Source: Fonsecaea monophora (Eukaryota > Ascomycota > Eurotiomycetes > Chaetothyriales > Herpotrichiellaceae). Taken from it: a stretch of 64,000 nucleotides of DNA. A program made the translations under genes and the position numbers. Shown here in pieces: positions 56,790-64,000 of the stretch. Under the pieces are notes generated by a model. That model saw only the letters and a list, made by a program, of their open reading frames with translations. It made no database searches and had not been told where the DNA came from. The stretch covers positions 62,001 to 126,000 of the forward strand of contig NW_019173982.1 of the NCBI RefSeq assembly GCF_001642475.1, in the 5' to 3' direction. Positions within the stretch are counted from its first letter, which is position 1; the number at the start of each line of letters is the position of its first letter.

Positions 56790-57308
56790 TCACGGAGGTG
56801 TCGATGCTTGATTCAAAGGCAGCCTTCGCCATCTCACCCGAATCATACGATCCTCTCCCTCGAACTTGGCCGGATCGTCCAAGCTCAACTCCAGGTATTT
56901 GCCATCGCTCTCGTCGACAAATTTCATGATCCTCCTCTGGATGTCACCGACCAGATACGGCAGGTTCGAGTGCCTCATGTTGTGCTTCAAAATCGGCCGT
57001 CCTTGGGCGTCACCGCGTTCGTCCAGATAGAACGCTCCCGTATACGCGACATAGTTTCGTCCCACAGCCGCCCAGTCGGCATCTGAGCCGGTCTTGCGCC
57101 CTGCCCACTCTCCAAAGGGCTTCTGTCCTGGCGTCTGGAGTTGGGCCGACATGTAGCCATCGGGGGTGTACATGATGATGCCCTTTGCATCCTGGCCCAT
57201 TGGATAGACTCTGTTTGATTCGTCATGGGGCAGGTAGGCGTAGTATTCAATCAACTCCCATGCGCCAATCAATTGAGAGCGGATAGAGCCTGGGTCGCCG
57301 GCTGCCAT
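56790..57308 (-). CDS. lipocalin-like domain protein
   Basis: A single exon of 172 residues from MAAGDPGSIRSQLIGAWEL. A lipocalin-like barrel is read: the GAW-x-L first strand (LIGAWELIEYYA), the family GIIMYTPDGYMSAQL segment, then YVAYTGAFYLD and a C-terminal half with paired strands ending RMIRVRWRRL. Single-domain fungal proteins of this kind are often found near secondary-metabolite genes; some act as isomerases or cyclases in terpenoid routes, others are unknown. An upstream ATG-less extension of 27 residues was rejected. It is divergent from the SDR to its right. Confidence 0.82.
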   Translation of the reverse strand: MAAGDPGSIRSQLIGAWELIEYYAYLPHDESNRVYPMGQDAKGIIMYTPDGYMSAQLQTPGQKPFGEWAGRKTGSDADWAAVGRNYVAYTGAFYLDERGDAQGRPILKHNMRHSNLPYLVGDIQRRIMKFVDESDGKYLELSLDDPAKFEGEDRMIRVRWRRLPLNQASTPP

Positions 57309-57830
57309 GGTTGCTTTCGCCGTTAGAGTTTTTTGGGTCGAGGTCGATATAGAAGGGATGTCAACAAAGACCAAGCTGGGTCGCGACAATATCTATCCAG
57401 CTCCCCAATGTCAACTGATGGGAAGCCTTGATTCTCCACGAACAGATGATAACCGAAGCTCGGTTGCTCCCCGCCTTTGCTGAATAAATAGTTCTCATTT
57501 CATCCACGGCCGGTATATGCAAATCGAAGATGTTTCAGGATAGCCGAACGCGCCGAGGAAAGCCTCAGAATTCCCCCGCGCTACTGTACGAGTCGTCAGG
57601 GATGTACCTGGTGAGGGATCCCAAATCAGGCAATCACTGCCTTGGTTACAATATGCCGTGCGTCGGTTTGAGGGATTGCAGATGGGAAGGAGGACTCCCC
57701 TCGCTTGTTGAAGACAAGGCTTATAGGGGGTGGACAACTTAAGACCGACGTCTTCTGTACGAAAGTCTAGATACAAGGCGCTTCACAATACTGACTCTGT
57801 AAGATTTGGGCCAAAGAGCTTGTAACAGAC
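57309..57830. promoter_or_regulatory. divergent promoter of lipocalin-like protein and second SDR
   Basis: About 520 bp between the two start codons; possible shared control of the pair. No clear operator was recognised. Confidence 0.4.
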
Positions 57831-59053
57831 ATGACAGAGGTCAAGATCACCGACAATGACATTGGTAAGCTCAAAATCAGGAATAGTCGGAGGCCCAAAA
57901 TGTCAGCAGATCAAGGGGAACTGACTCGTCCTGTTGTGTAGGGGACAAATTGCGGGGGAAATCTGCGATCGTGACAGGCGGTTCTTCAGGTCAGTTTATC
58001 GTCGACATGGTCCAAAGGTATGACCAGCTGTGCTGACTCTAGCGACCAGGTATCGGCCAAGGTATGCGGTTGTTGTCAACTTTGCGCAAAGCATTTCATC
58101 CTCCAGCGCAGGTCAGCATTATGGTGCCAGACAAGCCATAGGAAACCCCCTCTCTTTTGTCAGAGTGCGAAAGGTTGATAAGAGGCTGGGAATGACTGTA
58201 CTAGAGGTCAAGTGGACTATCTTGGCATCTTTTCGAGCATCCATCCTGGAGATGATAAGAACACACTGATTCCAGAGGCATAGGTATCGTGCATTACTTG
58301 ACCAAGTGTGGCGTCAAAGTCTTGATCGGCGATGTGCAGCCACCGACTCAGCCTATCGATGGTCCAGTGTACCAAAAGACGGACGCTGGAAGCTGGGACG
58401 ATCTGCTTGCCCTGTTCAAAAAGGCTCAGCAATTGTTTGGTCGAATCGATATAGTCGTACCCAACGCTGGCTTTGGTGACCGCGGCGACTACAACTTCAA
58501 GCAGGACGCCAATGGTGATCCCAGCAAGCCCGAGTTCGACTGTCTCGGAGTCACACTGATCGGCCAGATGTATACGGTGAAGTTGGCGCTGCATTATATG
58601 CGGTACCAAACTCCCCAGGGCGGAGTCATCGTGTCGACAGTGTCTCGGAGTGGCTATGATTGTCAGAGTATACCTGTGTATGCTGTAGCTAAGCATGGAA
58701 TGATAGGCTTGATGCGTGGACTGAGAAATCACACGCCAGCTTGGAACGTCCGCTTGAATTCGATCGGCTCGCACATCACCGACACCGCAGCGACGAGAAG
58801 CGTGGAATGGTTGATTCCAAAGCTCAAGGAGGTCGGCATCCCTGTGAGCACGGTCGAGGAAACAGCCCGGGCAGCCGCATTCTTGGCCGCAAATGAAGCA
58901 TATAACGGCTGTACCATTAGCATCATGGGAAGTGAATACCGTGAGTTGGAGAGTGGCGTGGAGAGACATAAGCGAGATATCATGGGAAATGATCCGAGAT
59001 TCAACCCGAATCCTGAGCAGCAGGCGGTGCTGGGTAAGACTTCCCTTGGCTGA
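57831..59053 (+). CDS. short-chain dehydrogenase/reductase with a 12-nt microexon
   Basis: Four exons (57831-57864, 57942-57989, 58050-58061, 58284-59053) encode 287 residues. The nucleotide-binding loop is split over introns: KSAIVTGGSSG | IGQ | GIVHYLTKCGVKVLIGD. The middle exon has only 12 nt but gives the exact family spacing of TGxxxGIG. The end of the second strand has Asp (IGD), pointing to NAD rather than NADP. Then follow a VVPNAGF (NAG) motif, VIVSTVSRSGYD, and the catalytic YAVAK pair (Tyr, Lys). Intron 3 is long (222 nt). Substrate unknown; homologues are 15-hydroxyprostaglandin dehydrogenase-like or secondary-metabolite SDRs. It lies next to the lipocalin-like gene with a divergent start. 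Confidence 0.87.
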
Positions 59054-59287
59054 GTTTCGACTGTATGTCCCTGACTCCCGATCTAGAAACAATATTTCCG
59101 CCAGCCTCGAAGTGGTAGAGGTTTGTGAGAAGGCCGCGCTAGACACTCACTGTGTAGCGTGGAATTGGAGGGCGGTCAACCACTGGTCGAGCTGTGGGAG
59201 TTCGAAAGTCACATCGTGTGCAGATTTGCACCCCGAGACTCTCCTGGTTTTTACTGGCGAGAAGTTTGTGGTGGATATTCGTGCCTC

Positions 59288-61765
59288 TCAGATAATACAG
59301 ATATGGCTCTCGCCTCGAAACCGAGTGTTTGGACCCCAGTAATACCTACCCAACGCTTTGTCCTTTTTCCTGGTCGGAGGCTCTTTGATCGCTTCCACAT
59401 CCTGGTCGAATAAGTTCATGATCTTAGTTAGCCCGACTCGTTTGTATCTGATCCCGTGGTCCCCATCGGTGGCCTGGATGAGAAGGCAGTTCAGATGCCG
59501 GTCATCCTGAGAAACTGGTAAACAAAAGACTTGTGCATTGGGGCCGAATACCGAGGGTTCACTGGCAGGACTGTCCAGATATACGATGGATTGAGAGTCG
59601 CCAATAGGTTGGCCCTTCTGCATCAGACGCCAGCTGAATCGGTTTCGTGGATACTCCGGCTCAGCAGGCCGTCGCTTGCGTGCGTGGAATCCCATGGTGA
59701 CAAAGTGCACCGGGCTCAGAAGAGAGGAGGCGAAGAGCAATGTCAAGATCAGTTTGTGCTGTTGCCAGGAGAGTGTTCTTAGGGTCACCATTGTCAGTAA
59801 TATCGATATGCTGACCACAGTGACAGCGAGGAGCGCGGTACTCGGAGTATACCATTGCCACTGTACATGTCAGTAAAGCACACCGGGAAGGTTGCTGGAC
59901 GACAACTTGCCATAGACTTGCGCATCGAGGTCAACGAGCTCTGATCCTGCTCTGCATCTGTCAACTCGATCCTCCTCAACACGCCTTTGAGAACAAGATA
60001 GCCGTCAGTGAGAATGCCAAACATGTCATCCTCAGTGCGATAGGTTAGTCTGACTACCTGGACTTCCACCAGAATGCCCTTGTCTGTTGTCTCTGGAAAG
60101 GTGACACCACGAGAAGTTTCGACAGAGGCCCATGAGAAAGTGGGAGCACGATATTGCCGTGGTCGAGTGTTCGGCAGTGGCTGCGCCGTCTTTCCTTCTT
60201 CCTCGCCGTCGTTGACATACCACAGTAACTGGCTCGCAAGGTAATTCTGCCACATGCCGGCGAGATATTGGTCCTCACTGCCATCCAGTCTCAAGATCCT
60301 TGTCATCATTCTCGCAATGCCGGACAACGCTATAAGTCGGTCTCTCTCGTCGCTCAGTTCCATCTTGGTGTACACCTCGACCATCCTTTTCCAGACCTCG
60401 TAGAGGTACAGCTTCGGTTCAATGGCCTCTACCATCCATTTCAAGCCCTTGGTACGCGACGAACTGTGCAATGACGCCAGTCTCAGCTCGCGAAGCCGCC
60501 TGCCGACTTCCCGATCCATGGCCTTTAAACGGGCCTGGTCGACGAGCTGACCCGCCTTCATCTGAAGATGGGGAAGGCCTTCTGGACGGCATTCTGCTCT
60601 GTCGAGTTCGCGGCATTCAAAGGCAATTTGGTCTTTACACCAATGCAATACCCTTGGTGCCAGAAGTCGCTCCTGGAAAACCCAAGATCGCCGGTTCACT
60701 GGTGCATTGTCGACATATTGGTCCCAGAACGACAGATCGGAAATGGTACACTCAACGACCTTCTGTCCATCTCCTGAGAGGTCTTGTGTTCGAAGGCTCA
60801 CTGTGTCGAACCATTTCCGATCGGGGTCCCGGCGGTTGAATAGACCTTCAGAGCCATCGATGGCTGCAGTGGCAGAGATGTTGCAGTGGCTGAAAGCATA
60901 TACCTTGTCCATCTGCGAACTTTCATGGAGCCAATCCTGTTCGTCCCCTTGGATTATACAGAGAGCATCGATCCAGATCCACCGCACACCTAACTCTCGT
61001 GCGAATTGCATTGCGTGCTGGAACGTTGTGGGGAGATGTTCTAACAGTATTGCAGTTTGCAAGTCGGCTCTATTCATATGTCGGAGCTTGGGGATTGTCA
61101 TATGCCCCCATCGATGGCTCAAAGTAACATATCTCCCTTCAAAGAGTGGTTGGCCGTCCTTCTTCTCGGTATCCTTTTGTGACACCAGCCGTACGATATC
61201 CGTCTTAGCCTCCGGCATGGCTCGCAGGTCTATTAATCGTGTCGGGTACCATTGTATACTTGAAGCGGTCTGACATTTAGCATGGGTTCTTGCGCATACA
61301 TCGATCCAATCTCTGGCCAGGTCGAAGACCTCTGGATCTGATGTATTTGCGCTTCTGGGAGTTGTTTGGAGATGGCTCGGCATGTTGGCGTCTTTATCCA
61401 CGTCAGCAATCTCTGCAGAGGGACTGCAGCAATGGCAGCATACCATTCTGTTTTAAGACGAAGCTTGCGACTGTCGTCTTGGTCTGTTCAAGCTTGATGT
61501 CCAGACGGTAGACACCATTATAGCGAGGAAATCGTTGCAACAACGCACAGAGGAACCAGCTCCTCTCGAGACCGACCGGAGGGTTGATATGAAGATCTCT
61601 CAGTTTCTCGTCGATGACACGGCAGAGATAGCATTCTGCATCCTCGGCGGCGGCCTTGACGTTTTCTGCCGTTTCATGGTGCCAGAAACTCAGGGCCAGT
61701 TGTGAGCCAGAATCCCGGCGCCCCTTGTGTCCGTACAACATATCATGGCACACCTTGCAGACCAT
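59288..61765 (-). CDS. HET-domain (heterokaryon incompatibility) protein, frame not continuous
   Basis: Starts at 61765 (MVCKVCHDMLYGHKG), with a CYLCR motif near residue 45. A large second part (about 61412-59930) holds the HET domain: YVTLSHRWG, LPTTFQHAMQFARELGVRWIWIDALCI, MDKVYAFSHCNISATAA and RSWVFQERLL. Its third part (59288-59700) is the family C-terminus (VYLDSPASEPSVFG, VFCLPVSQD, LNCLLIQATDGDHGIRYKRVG). The joins between the three parts are not clean: the first would need an intron of about 31 nt or a weak donor, the second has no standard donor and acceptor in matching phase. Either splicing is unusual or the gene is damaged. HET proteins trigger cell death on fusion of unlike strains; many are fast-evolving and partner unknown. 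Confidence 0.72.
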
Positions 61766-62528
61766 TGTGAAGAATCCAGAGGAATTCGAGATGGCATGGT
61801 TCTGGCAGAGAGGGGAGCATTTGGAACCAGGTGAAAGGACGTCCAAGTAGATGTATGAGGCTCTCCAGCCTTAGAATGTCCGGACGTCTGTCTGAAACAA
61901 GCATGGTTGAAGGAGCATGGCCCCGGGGCCCAAAACGCTTTGGGTTGTGCCAAACGCTCACTCCTCGGCCACTGTTGGTCCCACTCCTTTCCGGGCAGTT
62001 AGCTGTAATTGGTACTGGTCGTCCAGATTGAAGTACAAGTGACTAGCTATGCAGCCTGGTCTCGGTAAAAGGGGGGCGATTCAGCTGGGGACCCATGGCA
62101 CCCCTTGACAGCAAATAGCAACAGAACCAGGCCCCCCAGTGCCTAGAAGCCGTTTCAACAGTAGCGCCACTCGTATGCATAGCACCAACCGTCGACGAAC
62201 ACCCAGACTCTCCAAGGGGGGCTGCGGCGCGCTTCGTATCTCCGGGACTTGCCGCTGAGTTGTTGCTCGTGTTGAGAATGTGAGCAAAACAATGCCAATG
62301 TTGCACACTCCATTCGCCAATGTCCATTTGACTATGTGCCACTGGCTTTGACCTATTTTTCGCAACTCTTGGTAGGCAGCAATTGAGCCTGATCAGATTT
62401 GGGGACCCCTTAAAAGGCTGCAGACAAATATATGCATATCTTTGCATTCTCGCAGGTGATGGTGAGGTATTGACCAGCGGTTTAGAAGTACCTGTGGCGC
62501 GTAGAGCAGAAACATATTCTTAGCCATC
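61766..62528. other. intergenic region
   Basis: About 760 bp with both promoters (HET gene to the left, Nudix gene to the right). No gene is seen; a frame at 62043-62447 has no domain. Confidence 0.45.
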
Positions 62529-63356
62529 ATGCCGTCGTTCATCCTGCCCAAAGTCTCTCCGAGCGTCGAAGTGACAATCCCGACGAACGTCACCCAGGAC
62601 GAGCTGCTCGCATTCCGCCCCTTTAAGGACTGGCTCGCCACACTGCAGAAATCCATCAAGTTGCAAAAGTCCGAGGCTACACATGCCTTTTACGACAAGA
62701 AGGACCCCTATCAATTACGTTCGATCAATGTTCATTCGGTGGAATGGTTCGGGCCTCGCATCGGCTTTATCTTGATGGAGACAGTGGTGCAGAATGCCGC
62801 CGATCCACGACCATTGCCTGGTATCGTCTTCTTACGTGGTGGCAGCGTGGCCATCCTGATGATTGTCCGGCCAGAAGGAGACAGCGACGACAGATTTGTC
62901 GTCATGACTCAACAGCCCCGGATACCCGCTGGGAGTCTTACTTTCTATGAGATCCCGGCTGGGATGATTGACGAGTCGGGTACCTTTGTGGGCGCTGCAG
63001 CGACCGAGATCCGCGAGGAGACAGGCTGGAAAGTACCACAGGGAGAGCTCGTCGACATGACGGAGATGGCGCTGAGGAACTCCACAGGTATCGAAAGCCA
63101 CTTGCAGAAGGCAATGTATCCCAGCCCCGGAGGGTGTGACGAGTTTATCGCCCTGTTCTTGTGGGAGAGGACCATGTCTCACAAGGAACTTGCCGAACTG
63201 AGAGGCAAATTGACTGGGAATCCCAAAGAAAGAGAAAAGATCAAGGTGAAGCTGGTCGAATACAAAGAGCTCTGGAGGGAAGGAGCGAGAGATGCGAAGA
63301 CGCTTTGCGCATGGGCGCTGTACGAGGGATTGACCAGGGATGGGATCTTGAAGTGA
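62529..63356 (+). CDS. Nudix hydrolase (ADP-sugar diphosphatase-like)
   Basis: A single exon of 275 residues, the length of ADP-ribose/ADP-sugar pyrophosphatases. An N-terminal helical region (about 1-60) is followed by the Nudix fold with the box at residues 145-167, GMIDESGTFVGAAATEI followed by REETGW. Two positions differ from the canonical G-x5-E-x7-REUxEExGU: the first Glu is Gly and the Arg before the first core Glu is Thr, while the metal-binding EE pair is kept. Such changes occur in eukaryotic ADP-sugar hydrolases. It is expected to cut nucleoside diphosphates linked to sugars. Start: the first ATG, which leads directly into MPSFILPKVS. It is convergent with an Ap4A phosphorylase, another nucleotide-cleaning enzyme. 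Confidence 0.85.
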   Translation: MPSFILPKVSPSVEVTIPTNVTQDELLAFRPFKDWLATLQKSIKLQKSEATHAFYDKKDPYQLRSINVHSVEWFGPRIGFILMETVVQNAADPRPLPGIVFLRGGSVAILMIVRPEGDSDDRFVVMTQQPRIPAGSLTFYEIPAGMIDESGTFVGAAATEIREETGWKVPQGELVDMTEMALRNSTGIESHLQKAMYPSPGGCDEFIALFLWERTMSHKELAELRGKLTGNPKEREKIKVKLVEYKELWREGARDAKTLCAWALYEGLTRDGILK

Positions 63357-63470
63357 AGACGACGGCCATTTGGTCCTCAAAGAACGAGCTTGCTGACGAC
63401 TGCTAACCATTTGCGAGAGACTCTTGAGCGTCTTGGGAACCAGGTTTCATGTGCATAGACGTGGCTGCTA

Positions 63471-64000
63471 TCAGGTATCTTTTCTTGTTGCCACACCAAG
63501 TTCTGCCAGAACCTGTGCTGGTCCCAGCTTTTGCCATTGCTCCAGCTGTTGTGTATTCGTCATCCAGACCATGCCCATCATACCAGCAGCGTTGGCACTC
63601 GCTCCTTGCACTGCCACTCTTCGCCGGGGCACAACCATCATCCACCTTTTCGTAAGCATCATGTTGTGAGGGAAGTAGGAGAGAGTGTCCCCGGAACATC
63701 TTTGCCAGACCGTGTACGCCTCGTTGCGTAGCCTCTCGTATACTGGAAGCAAAGAGTCTAGTGTGCTCTCTGCTTCAGGCTGGAGAGGTTGGATAAAGTA
63801 TCTGAATGGAATGTTCTCGGGATTGAGTGCCTCCAGGTCGGGAAACAGCGTCAAGCCGTCCGAGCAAGGAATCACCTGCATGTGTTTGTGGAGTCTGCTG
63901 CAACCGGCCTCGTTCCCGCAGTTGAACATGATAAAATGCTCATGGCTCAATTGGTTAAGAACAACCCATGCGGCCGAGAGATCTGTCTTGTCGAGATTCT
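63471..64000 (-). CDS. APA2: diadenosine tetraphosphate phosphorylase / ATP adenylyltransferase (C-terminal part)
   Basis: An open frame enters from the right edge and ends at 63471, so the gene is partial (N-terminus missing). The HIT-like active site is seen: GCSRLHKHMQVIP, the H-x-H-x-x-x motif of Apa1/Apa2. A downstream segment FRYFIQPLQPE and the family end region LTKRWMMVVPRRR ... ASANAAGMMGMVW then follow. The enzyme breaks Ap4A by phosphorolysis to ATP and ADP, or does the reverse adenylyl transfer, in the cytosol. It lies tail to tail with the Nudix gene (114 bp between stops). The start and at least half of the protein are outside the window. Confidence 0.88.
   Translation of the reverse strand, partial: NLDKTDLSAAWVVLNQLSHEHFIMFNCGNEAGCSRLHKHMQVIPCSDGLTLFPDLEALNPENIPFRYFIQPLQPEAESTLDSLLPVYERLRNEAYTVWQRCSGDTLSYFPHNMMLTKRWMMVVPRRRVAVQGASANAAGMMGMVWMTNTQQLEQWQKLGPAQVLAELGVATRKDT

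Overview
The window is nuclear DNA of a filamentous ascomycete (Pezizomycotina). The genes carry many short GT-AG introns of about 45-85 nt with CTGAC/CTAAC-type branch sites, lie on both strands with their own promoters, and include fungus-typical families: Zn2Cys6 regulator, HET domain, metacaspase, Spt10, Lst7 and RPA34. The gene complement would fit Eurotiomycetes, perhaps black yeasts (Chaetothyriales), but that placement is only a guess. I joined exons by hand; the summed coding length was a multiple of three for each completed model. The joins in the Zn2Cys6 regulator and the HET gene could not be settled. There are no rRNA genes, CRISPR arrays, transposons or convincing tRNA genes.

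Layout. 0-5.2 kb: 3' end of COP9 signalosome subunit 3, a four-exon SDR, then the Fe-S scaffold ISU1 divergent from a PC4/Sub1 coactivator. 5.4-12.9 kb: 5-oxoprolinase (glutathione salvage), and an Aurora kinase divergent from a TIP41 phosphatase regulator. 13-19.3 kb: a gene-poor stretch, a Ser/Thr-rich single-pass surface protein, and an Spt10-type histone-gene activator. 19.8-28.1 kb: a compact putative catabolic cluster made of a Zn2Cys6 regulator, an AmdS/FAAH-like amidase, a DAO-type FAD oxidoreductase and an MFS transporter. 29.4-34.7 kb: a kelch-repeat membrane protein with a GC-AG intron, and chaperonin CCT7. 37-45.7 kb: metacaspase, a large F-box/LRR-like protein, and folliculin/Lst7.

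46.5-53.7 kb: housekeeping genes. GRC3 and RPA34, both acting in rRNA production, share a 227-bp divergent promoter; cytosolic SHMT and Mediator subunit 9 follow. 54.4-61.8 kb: an accessory block with an EthD-fold protein, a LanC-like protein, a lipocalin-like protein, a second SDR with a 12-nt microexon, and a HET-domain gene whose frame is not continuous. 62.5-64 kb: a Nudix hydrolase convergent with a truncated Ap4A phosphorylase.

The most notable points are the amidase/oxidoreductase/transporter/regulator cluster, a GRC3 whose Walker A lysine reads as leucine, the accessory EthD/LanC/lipocalin/SDR block, an Asp/His-rich tail on Spt10, and several unusual splice structures. I found no clearly new class of system; the best candidates for new biology are the two small clusters.
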